Below, piece by piece: positions 10,323 through 19,505 of a stretch of DNA of 64,000 nt. The notes beneath the pieces are model-generated. The model was given only the letters and a program-made list of their open reading frames with translations. It was not told where the DNA came from and made no database searches. The DNA comes from Cardiobacterium valvarum (lineage in GTDB: Bacteria; Pseudomonadota; Gammaproteobacteria; Cardiobacteriales; Cardiobacteriaceae). The first letter of the stretch is position 1, and every line of letters begins with the position of its first letter. The stretch is taken from the NCBI RefSeq assembly GCF_900460955.1, contig NZ_UFUW01000001.1:2044738-2108737 (forward strand), in the 5' to 3' direction. The translations under genes and the position numbers were made by a program.

Positions 10323-10793
10323 ATGAATCTCAATCTGACGCTGATTGGCCAGATCGGCACATTCCTCGTTCTGTGGTGGTTTACCCACAAATTTATTTGG
10401 CCACTTTTTGCCGAGGCTATGGAAAAACGCCGCCAAAAGATTGCCGATGGGCTGAGCATGGCGGATAAAGCGAAACACAGCGTTGCCGCCGCCGAAGAAG
10501 AAACTGCGCGCATCATCGCGCAGGCCAAGACTCAGGCAACCGAAATTGTCGGGCGTGCACAAAAACAGGCAGAACAACTGGTTGTGGATGCGCGTATCGA
10601 GGCAAAAAACGCTGGTGAACGTGAGATCGCGGCGGTACGCGATAACTTTGAGCAGGAAAAACGCAAAGCTCGCGAAGCACTGCGCGGGCAAGTCGCCGAA
10701 CTGGTGATTCAGGGGACCGAAAAAGTAATTGGTCGCGAAGTTAAAACTGATGACCATAAACGCCTACTGGATGAACTGAGCGAGAAACTGTAA
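10323..10793 (+). CDS. atpF: F1Fo ATP synthase subunit b
   Basis: Peripheral stalk subunit of 156 residues: one N-terminal membrane helix (MNLNLTLIGQIGTFLVLWWF) followed by a long charged coiled coil that reaches up to the delta subunit. Length equals that of the E. coli protein. It lies 31 bases after atpE and 3 bases before atpH. Only one b gene is present, so the stalk is probably a homodimer. Confidence 0.94.
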   Translation: MNLNLTLIGQIGTFLVLWWFTHKFIWPLFAEAMEKRRQKIADGLSMADKAKHSVAAAEEETARIIAQAKTQATEIVGRAQKQAEQLVVDARIEAKNAGEREIAAVRDNFEQEKRKAREALRGQVAELVIQGTEKVIGREVKTDDHKRLLDELSEKL

Positions 10794-10796
10794 ATC

Positions 10797-11342
10797 ATGG
10801 CTGAGTCAAAAACCGTTGCCCGTCCTTACGCCAAAGCCATTCTTGCTAACGCAAGCGATGGTAAAGCGCAGCAACAATGGCAACAATTTCTGCATACCGC
10901 AAAAGCTGTTATGCAGTCACCGGAAGTGCCAGAACATTTAGCTCTACCGGGATTCTTGTCCCAGTTGCAGGACTGGTTAGAACAACTGCTGAAAAAACAG
11001 CGCAGGCACGGTCTTTATAGCGAAGAAAATAACCTGCTGCGTTTACTGGAAGAACACGATCGCATTGCCATACTGCCGGAAATAGCCGACATCTACGACG
11101 AACTGCTCTACGCCAAAAGCGATGTCTGCATGGTACATATCACGACTGCGCAGTCGCTCTCGTCTGCTGAAGAAAAAAGCTTGCAGATGCTGATGCAGGA
11201 AAAGACCGGGCGCGATGTGGTACTGGACATCCATGAAGACGCCGCACTGCTTGCGGGCGTGATAATAGAATACGACGGACTGGTCATTGACCAGACACTG
11301 CGGGGCAGAATCGCCGAATTTGCCCAGAAACTCGATGACTAG
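10797..11342 (+). CDS. atpH: F1Fo ATP synthase subunit delta
   Basis: Stalk-to-F1 connector (181 residues) with the helical N-terminal domain (AESKTVARPYAKAIL) and the C-terminal domain ending RGRIAEFAQKLDD. Position between atpF and atpA and the N-terminal ARPYAKA motif identify it. Spacing to neighbours is 3 and 12 bases, consistent with one transcript. Confidence 0.94.
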   Translation: MAESKTVARPYAKAILANASDGKAQQQWQQFLHTAKAVMQSPEVPEHLALPGFLSQLQDWLEQLLKKQRRHGLYSEENNLLRLLEEHDRIAILPEIADIYDELLYAKSDVCMVHITTAQSLSSAEEKSLQMLMQEKTGRDVVLDIHEDAALLAGVIIEYDGLVIDQTLRGRIAEFAQKLDD

Positions 11343-11354
11343 GGGAAACGAAGA

Positions 11355-12896
11355 ATGCAACTTAATCCTGCTGAAATCAGCGGCTTTATTCAGGAAAAAA
11401 TAGCCGACTACGACAACAAAGTCGAAAGCAAAGCTGAAGGTACCATCATCAGTCTTTATGATGGTGTTGCTCGTGTACAAGGCCTGCGTCAGGCAATGTT
11501 GGGGGAAATGATTGCATTCCCCGGCGGTGTTTATGGATTGGCACTCAACCTTGAGCGTGACAGCGTCGGCGTCGTTATCCTTGGCGAATACGATCATTTG
11601 TCGGAAGGCGATAAAGTTACCTGTACCGGTAGGATCTTGGAAGTTCCGGTAGGAAGCGAACTCTTAGGCCGCGTTGTTAATGCTTTGGGTCAACCCATTG
11701 ATGGTAAAGGTGATATCAAGACGCTTGCGACCTCACCCATTGAGAAAATTGCTCCTGGCGTTATCGAACGCCAATCCGTTGACCAGCCGTTGCAAACCGG
11801 CTTGAAATCCATTGACTCTATGGTGCCAATCGGACGTGGACAACGCGAGCTGATTATCGGCGACCGTCAAACGGGGAAAACCGCGATTGCTGTTGACGCC
11901 ATCATCAACCAGCGTGATACCGGTGTGAAATGTATCTACGTTGCTATTGGACAAAAAGCCTCCTCTATCGCAGCTGTCGTGCGCAAACTGGAAGAGCACG
12001 ATGCACTCAAGCACACCATCATAGTTGCCGCAACCGCCTCCGATTCCGCCGCGATGCAATATATCGCCCCTTATGCCGGTTGTGCCATGGGTGAATATTT
12101 CCGTGACCGTGGCGAAGACGCCCTGATCGTTTACGATGATCTGACCAAGCAGGCATGGGCCTATCGTCAAGTTTCTTTGCTGCTGAAACGTCCGCCGGGT
12201 CGTGAAGCTTATCCGGGCGACGTGTTCTACCTGCATTCCCGCTTGCTGGAACGCGCGGCACGCATCAATGCCGACGAAGTTGAGCGCCTGACCAAAGGAG
12301 AAGTCAAGGGTAAAACGGGCTCTCTGACCGCACTACCAATTATCGAAACTCAAGCGGGTGACGTTTCCGCCTTCGTGCCAACCAACGTTATTTCCATCAC
12401 GGATGGACAAATCTTCCTGGAGACTGACTTGTTCAATGCCGGTATCCGTCCCGCTATCAACGCCGGTCTCTCAGTATCGCGTGTCGGCGGTGCCGCACAA
12501 ACCAAGGTCATCAAAAAACTGGGCGGCGGTGTACGCCTTGCCTTGGCGCAATACCGCGAGCTTGCCGCATTCGCCCAATTCGCTTCCGACCTTGACGACG
12601 CCACCCGCAAACAGCTCGAGCGCGGTCAACGTGTCACTGAGTTGATGAAGCAGAAACAATTCTCGCCGATGAGCGTTGCTGAAATGAGCGTCTCACTGTT
12701 TGCCGCAGAAAACGGCTTCTTGGATGATATTCCGGTGGAAAAAATCCAGGCCTACGAACAGGCTCTTTTGCAATATATGCACAGCGACCATCAGGTCCTT
12801 CTAGATAAAGTCAACGAACGTGGAATCTATGATGACGAAATCCGACAAGGATTTGGCACTGCATTAAACGCGTTCAAAGACAAAGGCGCTTGGTGA
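11355..12896 (+). CDS. atpA: F1Fo ATP synthase subunit alpha
   Basis: Non-catalytic nucleotide-binding subunit of 513 residues, the same length as the E. coli protein. The P-loop [15 protein letters not shown] lies near residue 170, and the arginine-finger region [16 protein letters not shown] lies in the C-terminal half. The N-terminal beta-barrel begins [17 protein letters not shown] purine-rich GGGGAAACGAAG precedes the ATG. Confidence 0.96.
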   Translation: MQLNPAEISGFIQEKIADYDNKVESKAEGTIISLYDGVARVQGLRQAMLGEMIAFPGGVYGLALNLERDSVGVVILGEYDHLSEGDKVTCTGRILEVPVGSELLGRVVNALGQPIDGKGDIKTLATSPIEKIAPGVIERQSVDQPLQTGLKSIDSMVPIGRGQRELIIGDRQTGKTAIAVDAIINQRDTGVKCIYVAIGQKASSIAAVVRKLEEHDALKHTIIVAATASDSAAMQYIAPYAGCAMGEYFRDRGEDALIVYDDLTKQAWAYRQVSLLLKRPPGREAYPGDVFYLHSRLLERAARINADEVERLTKGEVKGKTGSLTALPIIETQAGDVSAFVPTNVISITDGQIFLETDLFNAGIRPAINAGLSVSRVGGAAQTKVIKKLGGGVRLALAQYRELAAFAQFASDLDDATRKQLERGQRVTELMKQKQFSPMSVAEMSVSLFAAENGFLDDIPVEKIQAYEQALLQYMHSDHQVLLDKVNERGIYDDEIRQGFGTALNAFKDKGAW

Positions 12897-12906
12897 GGAA
12901 ACAGCC

Positions 12907-13779
12907 ATGTCTAATGCCAAGGACATCCGTTCGCAGATAAAAAGCATCAAGAGCACGCAGAAAATTACCAAAGCCATGCAAATGGTCGCGGCATCAAAAA
13001 TGCGGCGTTCGCAGGATGCGATGCTGGAAGGACGCCCTTATGTTGAAAACATCCTGCGCGTTATCGCGCACTTGCTAAAAGCACACGGCGAAACTCCGCA
13101 TCCATTTTTTAATGAGACACGCGATAACATTAAAAAAGTGGGCTATATCGTTATCAGTACTGACCGTGGCTTGTGTGGCGGTTTGAACATTAACCAGTTC
13201 AAAGCCCTACTGGCGCATGTGCAGGAATGGAGCAACAAAGGTTGCGAAGTAGAGTTCAGCATCTTTGGTCGCAAGGGCATTGCCTTCGTCAACCGCATGA
13301 ATGGCCATATCATGACCAGCGTGGATGCCTATGGTGATAACCCTCCGTTGCGCGAATTGATTGGCGGCATCAGCTCCATGATTGATGCCTACCGCGTGGG
13401 CGAAATCGACCGCGTCTATCTGGTCGGTAACCGCTTTGTCAACACCATGACGCAAGAGCCAAATATCGTTCAGTTCTTGCCAGCGACCATTGTCGTTAAT
13501 GACAAATACGTGCCCGAACACGCTTGGACTTATGAATACGAGCCCGGTGTTGAGCAGATTCTCGACAAACTGGCGGTGCGTTATCTGGAATCCGTAGTCA
13601 AACAAGCGGTAGCGGAGAATATTGCCTGTGAAATGTCGGCGCGGATGATTGCGATGAAGAACGCATCTGACAATGCCGCCAACCTGATTGGCGAGCTGGA
13701 ATTGCAATATAACAAAGCCCGTCAGGCCGCGATTACGCAAGAACTGACGGAGATCGTCGGCGGCGCAGCAGCCGTATGA
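12907..13779 (+). CDS. atpG: F1Fo ATP synthase subunit gamma
   Basis: Central shaft subunit of 290 residues. The N-terminal helix (SNAKDIRSQIKSIKSTQKITKAMQMVAASKM, cited here by its start at residue 2) and the C-terminal helix ending QAAITQELTEIVGGAAAV form the coiled-coil shaft. The conserved STDRGLCGGLN motif lies near residue 85. It lies 10 bases after atpA, with a GAGGAAACAGCC leader. Confidence 0.95.
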   Translation: MSNAKDIRSQIKSIKSTQKITKAMQMVAASKMRRSQDAMLEGRPYVENILRVIAHLLKAHGETPHPFFNETRDNIKKVGYIVISTDRGLCGGLNINQFKALLAHVQEWSNKGCEVEFSIFGRKGIAFVNRMNGHIMTSVDAYGDNPPLRELIGGISSMIDAYRVGEIDRVYLVGNRFVNTMTQEPNIVQFLPATIVVNDKYVPEHAWTYEYEPGVEQILDKLAVRYLESVVKQAVAENIACEMSARMIAMKNASDNAANLIGELELQYNKARQAAITQELTEIVGGAAAV

Positions 13780-13799
13780 GACGAAACGGATTGAATTAA

Positions 13800-15191
<1,392 letters not shown>

Positions 15192-15204
15192 ACGGGGGAC
15201 CGAC

Positions 15205-15621
15205 ATGGCGAACACCTTTCACGTCAGCATGGTCAGCGCCGACCGCCAGCTATACAGCGGGGAAGCGGAGCGCCTTGTCGCGACCGCCGAACGCGGCGAA
15301 CTGGGCATCCTCGCCGGCCACGCTCCATTTCTTTCCATTCTCAAAGCGGGGCAAGTCCGCCTGACTCTGCCGGATAGCAAAGAAGAAGTCATCTACATCT
15401 CCGGCGGCTTTATCGAAGTACAGCAAGGACAGACCATCATCCTCGCCGATGACGCCGAACGTGCCGAGCAACTTGACGAAGAACGCGTTCGTGAAGCCCG
15501 TCGGCGTGCCGAAGAAAAAATGCGCGACAAAACCAGTACGAAACTTGAACTGGCTCGCGCGCAAGCTGAACTGGCACAAACTATGGCCCAACTTGCCGCC
15601 ATCCGCCGTGCCAAAAATTAA
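15205..15621 (+). CDS. atpC: F1Fo ATP synthase subunit epsilon
   Basis: Rotor-associated inhibitor subunit of 138 residues, with an N-terminal beta-sandwich (HVSMVSADRQLYSGEAERLV) and a C-terminal helical hairpin rich in Ala, Glu and Arg that can extend into F1. It follows atpD by 13 bases. Its last 14 bases overlap the start of a secreted phosphatase gene, which is an unusual end for an atp operon. Confidence 0.94.
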   Translation: MANTFHVSMVSADRQLYSGEAERLVATAERGELGILAGHAPFLSILKAGQVRLTLPDSKEEVIYISGGFIEVQQGQTIILADDAERAEQLDEERVREARRRAEEKMRDKTSTKLELARAQAELAQTMAQLAAIRRAKN

Positions 15622-16246
15622 GCGACTAACCACCGTCCTCGCGGTACTGCTCTGCCTACTGGCAAGCAGCACCGTTTCTTATGGAGAAAACGCAACATCT
15701 CCGACTATCACCGCCCAAGAACGTGCGGTGCTTTTGGCAAGAACAAATCACCTGCACGAAGTCACGCCGACCCTCTATCGCAGTGAACAACTGGACCAAG
15801 ATGACACCGCCTTGTTACAGGCGCTGAACATCCGCACCATCATCAACCTGCGCTACTTCAACCGCAACAATGACCACCGTCACTTTGGCCATACCGACAT
15901 CCGCATCATCAATATCCCGCTGCTGACTTGGGACATTGAGGTTGAAGAAATGGCGCAAGTGCTGTACACCATCGAACAAAGCGAAAAATACGGCAGCGTA
16001 CTGGTGCATTGCTACCGCGGCGAAGATCGCACCGGTCTGACTATCGGTCTCTATCGTATCCTTTATCAGAACTGGAGCTCCACAGACGCAGAAGCGGAAA
16101 TGCGTCGCTACGGCTACAACCGCATCTGGCGCAATATCCCCCACTTCTACAAGCCGAAGAAAATCGCCGCCGTACGCCGCGCTCTGGAAGCGCTACGTCG
16201 CAGCGATGAATTTACCGCCCTCTTCCGCCTGAACCATCACGGATAA
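15608..16246 (+). CDS. Secreted tyrosine/dual-specificity phosphatase
   Basis: A 212-residue protein if the GTG at 15608 is used. This start places a clean signal peptide at the N-terminus (KRLTTVLAVLLCLLASSTVSYG), so the enzyme would be periplasmic or secreted. The catalytic P-loop HCYRGEDRTG fits the HCx5R signature, with the nucleophile at about Cys135; an Asp in LLTWDIEVEE may be the general acid. It overlaps atpC, so it should be translated from the ATP synthase message. No ribosome-binding site is obvious, which fits coupling. It resembles the bacterial dual-specificity phosphatase family. The substrate is unknown; phosphoprotein, phosphoinositide or another phosphoester are all possible. 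Confidence 0.75.
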   Translation: MPKIKRLTTVLAVLLCLLASSTVSYGENATSPTITAQERAVLLARTNHLHEVTPTLYRSEQLDQDDTALLQALNIRTIINLRYFNRNNDHRHFGHTDIRIINIPLLTWDIEVEEMAQVLYTIEQSEKYGSVLVHCYRGEDRTGLTIGLYRILYQNWSSTDAEAEMRRYGYNRIWRNIPHFYKPKKIAAVRRALEALRRSDEFTALFRLNHHG

Positions 16247-16550
16247 AATACTGCCGCCAGCAAAACGCTAGCAGTTAAATTTTGGTGATGTCATTGATCA
16301 AGTAATACACGAGAGACGTAGTTCGCACCAATTCTTGTCTGTGGGTGCGTGCTAATGTGGTGGGTATGGCGATTGGGACGATTTCATGATTTTCCCAGCT
16401 AGTTAACGGGAAGATGACGCCGTTTGTGGCAAAAAATGATGGGGAAACTGTGGTAGAAATGACACAGAAACCTTTCCAAGCCCGCCGGAAAGCCGTTATC
16501 ATGACGGCAGGTTAACACCTCATTCATTCGCAAACACTCAAGGAACCGCC
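16247..16550. other. Intergenic region upstream of the siderophore receptor
   Basis: About 300 bases without a convincing gene. It is more AT-rich than its surroundings and holds the promoter region of the receptor. No strong terminator for the atp operon is seen; the best candidate is a weak CTGC/GCAG hairpin near 16255. A near-palindrome lies at 16492-16508. I could not identify a clear 19-bp Fur box by eye. Confidence 0.4.
16492..16508. promoter_or_regulatory. 17-bp near-palindrome, candidate operator of the receptor gene
   Basis: GCCGTTATCATGACGGC: seven of eight arm positions pair around a central C. It lies 42 bases before the receptor ATG, where a repressor or activator of a siderophore receptor would act. 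The regulator is unknown. Confidence 0.35.
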
Positions 16551-18737
16551 ATGAAGAACCACACCTTCCCGCATACCACCCTAGCCACTGCCTTGTTACT
16601 TGCCTGCACTTGTGCTGCCGCACAGCAAGGCAACACGGCATCGGCAGCCGTCAACGTTGCTGCCACCAAAACCACCACCGATAGCAGAATTAACCTCTAC
16701 CGCATCTCCTCCCTGCACAACACCACCGGCCTTGAATTGCGCCAGCGTGAAGTCCCGCAAAGCGTGACCGTGATTGATCAGGATGAGCTGAAAGCACGCG
16801 GTATCCATGATATGGCAGGCGCACTGAAAACCGGCGGCGTGAATGTCGTCCGCGATGAAGGCGGGCACTACCGCTACCAGACGCGCGGCTTCAATATTGA
16901 CCAAATTGAAGAAGACGGCCTCTCTACCAGTCTGCATGGTGCCTATGGCAATCCCTACCACAATTCACAAAGCCCGAGCGATCTTGCCATCTACGAGCGC
17001 ATAGAAGTTGTGCGTGGTGCGACCGGTCTCACCCAGGCAAACGCCGAACCGGGCGGCACCATCAGCGCTGTGCGTAAAAAACCGACTGCCGAACGCCGCA
17101 TCGGTGGCGACATCAGCGTGGATCGCTACGGCAAAGTCTATAGCACCGTTGACGCAAGCGGCGCGCTGGATCCCGAGAAAACCCTGCGCGCACGCGTCAT
17201 CAGCGTCGTCAGCAAAGACAAAACCTTCAAGGATGACGTAGACGGCAGCCATTACCTCGTCTATGGCGTCGCCGAAAAAGATGCCGGCGCAACGACCACT
17301 GTCACCCTCGGCGGCATGATGCAAAACAGCCACGGTCACCCAGACCCCTACGGGCTGCCGCAAGCTAATATCGCCTTCCCGCGTGACAAGAGCCTCGGCT
17401 TCAAATGGAATAAAGACGACTACAACAAAGCCAACTTCTTTGCCGGTACAGAAACCCGCTTCAACGACGACTGGAAACTCAACACCAAAGTCAGCTACAC
17501 CCGTAACGACTCCATGAGCGCCTTTGGTGCGCTGGCCAACGAAAACCCCGGTTACAGCGGCCTTACCCGTGGTGCCACCCTCCCGCTGAACGGCCTGAAC
17601 CGCTACGACAACGCTGGCCGTCAGGCTGCTGCACAAATCGCACTCAGCGGCAAATACCGCCTCTTTGGCCGCGAACACGACGCCTTTACCAGCTATACCT
17701 TCGGCCAGGAAGCCAGCAATACCCGCTGGAAACGCATCCGTAACAACACCGCCTACAACCCCTATACCTTCCAAGGCAATGAAATTGCCTATCCGGGATG
17801 GGGCGATTACATTGACCGCACCTACTACGGCAGCAAACAGAAAACTCATGCCTTCAACCTCGGCACCCGCGTCAATGCGCTTGACAACCTGCACATACTG
17901 GGCGGCGCGCGCTACACCCATTGGAGCGGACGTGAATTTACCGACTACAACTGGTGGAACGACCAGCCGGACAACACCGCTGACCGCAACGACAAACAAA
18001 GTCGCAGCCGCGTCACCCCCTACCTTGGCATCACCTACGACATAAACGCCAACAACAGCCTTTACACCCATTACAGCAGCATCTTCAAGCCGCAGTACTA
18101 CCGCGACAACAAGGGCAACTTCCTGAGCCCCGTGACCGGCAACAGCTATGAAGTCGGCTGGAAAGGCGAATGGTTGGGCGGCAAACTCAACACCAGCATT
18201 GCCCTTTATCAAATAGAACAAAAAAACCGCCCCGTGCAACTGGCACTTGCCTCCGGACAAGAATACGCCGCCGCACACGGCAAAATCCGCAGCCGTGGCC
18301 TGGATGCCGAAGCCACCGGCAACATCACTGATGCCTGGAAAATCAACGCCGGCTACACCTACAACAGCAGCAAATACCAGAAAAACGAAAACGTACGCGA
18401 CCTGAAAGGCGGCAATGCCAGCAAACACACACCGAAACACCAGATGCGCCTCTACACCAGCTACCGCCTGCCGGGGGCTGCGGAAAAATGGACCATCGGT
18501 GGCGGCATGAACTACCAGAGCAGCACCAGCAGCCTGTGGGGCGTCGAACAAAAAGGCTATGCCCTCTTCAACGCTGACGTGCAGTTCAAAATCAACGACC
18601 AATTCAACGTTGGCCTTGCCCTGGAAAACATCACCAACAAGCACTACTTCGAAAACCACCCGACGCGCATGAACGGTGCCAACAATTACCTTGGCGAACC
18701 GCGCAACATCATGCTCAACTTCCACTGGGAACTCTGA
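16551..18737 (+). CDS. TonB-dependent siderophore receptor
   Basis: Outer-membrane receptor of 728 residues that imports a ferric siderophore using TonB energy. Signal peptide at residues 1-24 (ends TCAAAQ). The plug domain starts around residue 65 with the hallmark RQREVPQSVTVIDQDELKA, continues through YQTRGFNIDQIEEDGL and ERIEVVRGATGLTQANAEPG, and is followed by a 22-strand barrel with repeated aromatic-rich strands. The C-terminus is NIMLNFHWEL, ending in Leu rather than the usual Phe. The sequence belongs to the FhuE/FoxA/FpvA-like group; the ligand cannot be named. A strong terminator follows. Expression is probably iron-controlled, but this is inference. Confidence 0.88.
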   Translation: MKNHTFPHTTLATALLLACTCAAAQQGNTASAAVNVAATKTTTDSRINLYRISSLHNTTGLELRQREVPQSVTVIDQDELKARGIHDMAGALKTGGVNVVRDEGGHYRYQTRGFNIDQIEEDGLSTSLHGAYGNPYHNSQSPSDLAIYERIEVVRGATGLTQANAEPGGTISAVRKKPTAERRIGGDISVDRYGKVYSTVDASGALDPEKTLRARVISVVSKDKTFKDDVDGSHYLVYGVAEKDAGATTTVTLGGMMQNSHGHPDPYGLPQANIAFPRDKSLGFKWNKDDYNKANFFAGTETRFNDDWKLNTKVSYTRNDSMSAFGALANENPGYSGLTRGATLPLNGLNRYDNAGRQAAAQIALSGKYRLFGREHDAFTSYTFGQEASNTRWKRIRNNTAYNPYTFQGNEIAYPGWGDYIDRTYYGSKQKTHAFNLGTRVNALDNLHILGGARYTHWSGREFTDYNWWNDQPDNTADRNDKQSRSRVTPYLGITYDINANNSLYTHYSSIFKPQYYRDNKGNFLSPVTGNSYEVGWKGEWLGGKLNTSIALYQIEQKNRPVQLALASGQEYAAAHGKIRSRGLDAEATGNITDAWKINAGYTYNSSKYQKNENVRDLKGGNASKHTPKHQMRLYTSYRLPGAAEKWTIGGGMNYQSSTSSLWGVEQKGYALFNADVQFKINDQFNVGLALENITNKHYFENHPTRMNGANNYLGEPRNIMLNFHWEL

Positions 18738-18751
18738 GAATCGCCACCCAC

Positions 18752-18777
18752 AAAAGCCCCGCCAAGCGGGGCTTTTT
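18752..18777 (+). terminator. Intrinsic terminator of the siderophore receptor gene
   Basis: An 11-bp perfect stem (AAAAGCCCCGC with GCGGGGCTTTT) around a 3-base loop, ending in T residues, 14 bases after the stop codon. Confidence 0.92.
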
Positions 18778-18810
18778 CATAAGCCGTATTCCTAGAGACA
18801 AGAGCGTGAC

Positions 18811-19110
18811 CCAGTAATGACACCGCTTGCCGAGCCCAATAACCACGCCGCTTGGCCGACTCAGTAACCACGCCGCTTGACAAACCCAGTAATGACGCCG
18901 CTTGGCAAACCCAGTAACCACGACGCTTGGCAAACCCAGTAACCACGACGCTTGGCAAACCCAGTAACCACGACGCTTGGCAAACCCAGTAACCACGACG
19001 CTTGGCAAACCCAGTAACCACGCCGCTTGGCAAACCCAGTAACCACGCCGCTTGGCAAACCCAGTAACCACGACGCTTGGCAAACCCAGTAACCACGCCG
19101 CTTGGTGACA
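18811..19110. repeat. Array of twelve 25-bp tandem repeats
   Basis: Twelve consecutive units of exactly 25 bp with no spacers. Each unit begins CCAGTAACCACG, continues with C or A at position 13 and ends CGCTTGGCAAAC. Units 5 to 11 (18911-19085) are identical except for the C/A at position 13. Units 1 to 4 and unit 12 are more divergent, as expected at the edges of an array. Each unit holds GCC-GCTT-GGC, a short potential stem. Because 25 is not a multiple of 3, all minus-strand frames read through as 25-residue repeats, but no ribosome-binding site or homology supports a protein. This is not a CRISPR, because units are contiguous and lack unique spacers. It lies between the receptor terminator and the tna control region. 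Confidence 0.93.
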
Positions 19111-19199
19111 AACTCAGTATTTATGTAACTTGCTATCTTCCTACTCTCTTTGGTGAGTCCCTTTGAAATCAAGCGCTCCTGAGCAAGGTTATTCCACAT

Positions 19200-19221
19200 T
19201 TTTACGCACAAGGTCACATTT
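19200..19221. promoter_or_regulatory. CRP-like binding site upstream of the tna promoter
   Basis: A 22-bp site with halves TTTTACGC and TCACATTT separated by six bases. The right half matches the CRP consensus perfectly, the left half only partly. Its centre (19210.5) lies about 70 bases before the predicted transcription start, as in class I CRP-activated promoters. Tryptophanase operons are classically catabolite-controlled. Confidence 0.45.
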
Positions 19222-19244
19222 CACCATCAAAAGACAGATATTTA

Positions 19245-19273
19245 TTGCGGTTTTCAACAGAACGGACTACATT
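19245..19273 (+). promoter_or_regulatory. Predicted promoter of the tna operon
   Basis: TTGCGG at 19245-19250 and TACATT at 19268-19273 with a 17-base spacer. Both boxes are imperfect, as usual for an activator-dependent promoter. Transcription would start near 19280, about 60 bases before tnaC. Confidence 0.45.
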
Positions 19274-19340
19274 ATCCTCAACAGGTAAACGGTTTTCCGC
19301 AGCCTGTTGCGTCAATTCCTGTCAGTCCGAGGAATATTTT

Positions 19341-19412
19341 ATGTGTACCGCTATATTCCCCTTCATTCACTGGTTCAATCTGGATCATGTCCTTTCAGCA
19401 AGTTTTCCGTAG
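19341..19412 (+). CDS. tnaC: Tryptophanase operon leader peptide TnaC
   Basis: A 23-residue leader peptide (MCTAIFPFIHWFNLDH then VLSASFP) preceded by GAGGA at 19330. The E. coli TnaC has Trp12, Asp16 and Pro24 just before the stop codon, and these residues make the peptide stall the ribosome when tryptophan is bound. Here Trp11, Asp15 and Pro23 keep exactly the same spacing (W+4 = D, W+12 = P, then stop), and the WFN(I/L)D core is preserved. The stop is TAG, not the TGA of E. coli. A 93-base, T-rich and G-poor spacer separates it from tnaA, where Rho-dependent termination would act in the absence of tryptophan. Residue spacing, position and ribosome-binding site together make this a confident call. 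Confidence 0.88.
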   Translation: MCTAIFPFIHWFNLDHVLSASFP

Positions 19413-19505
19413 TATTTGTGTATTTTATACGAATGCTTTTATACTTTTTTGTCTTTAATTTTGTCTGTGACAATTCTTGTTTTTTCTTTTTAGAGGATAA
19501 TTTTC
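19413..19505 (+). promoter_or_regulatory. tnaC-tnaA spacer, probable Rho-dependent attenuator
   Basis: A 93-base spacer, very T-rich with few G, between the TnaC stop and the tnaA ATG. In E. coli the equivalent, longer spacer holds a rut site and pause sites. No boxA or classical C-rich rut is recognisable here, so the mechanism is inferred from TnaC. AGAGGA at 19491-19496 serves tnaA. Confidence 0.5.

Noticed and set aside
13600-13612. ACAAGCGGT uptake signal inside atpG
   Set aside because: A single perfect match in coding sequence is expected by chance at this length; it does not support an uptake system on its own.
18811-19110. CRISPR array
   Set aside because: Units are contiguous 25-mers with no unique spacers, and no cas genes are in the window.
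18686-19217. Repetitive proteins of 118-141 residues read on the minus strand across the 25-bp array
   Set aside because: The three frames all give the same kind of 25-residue repeat simply because 25 is not divisible by 3. No start signal or homology supports translation.
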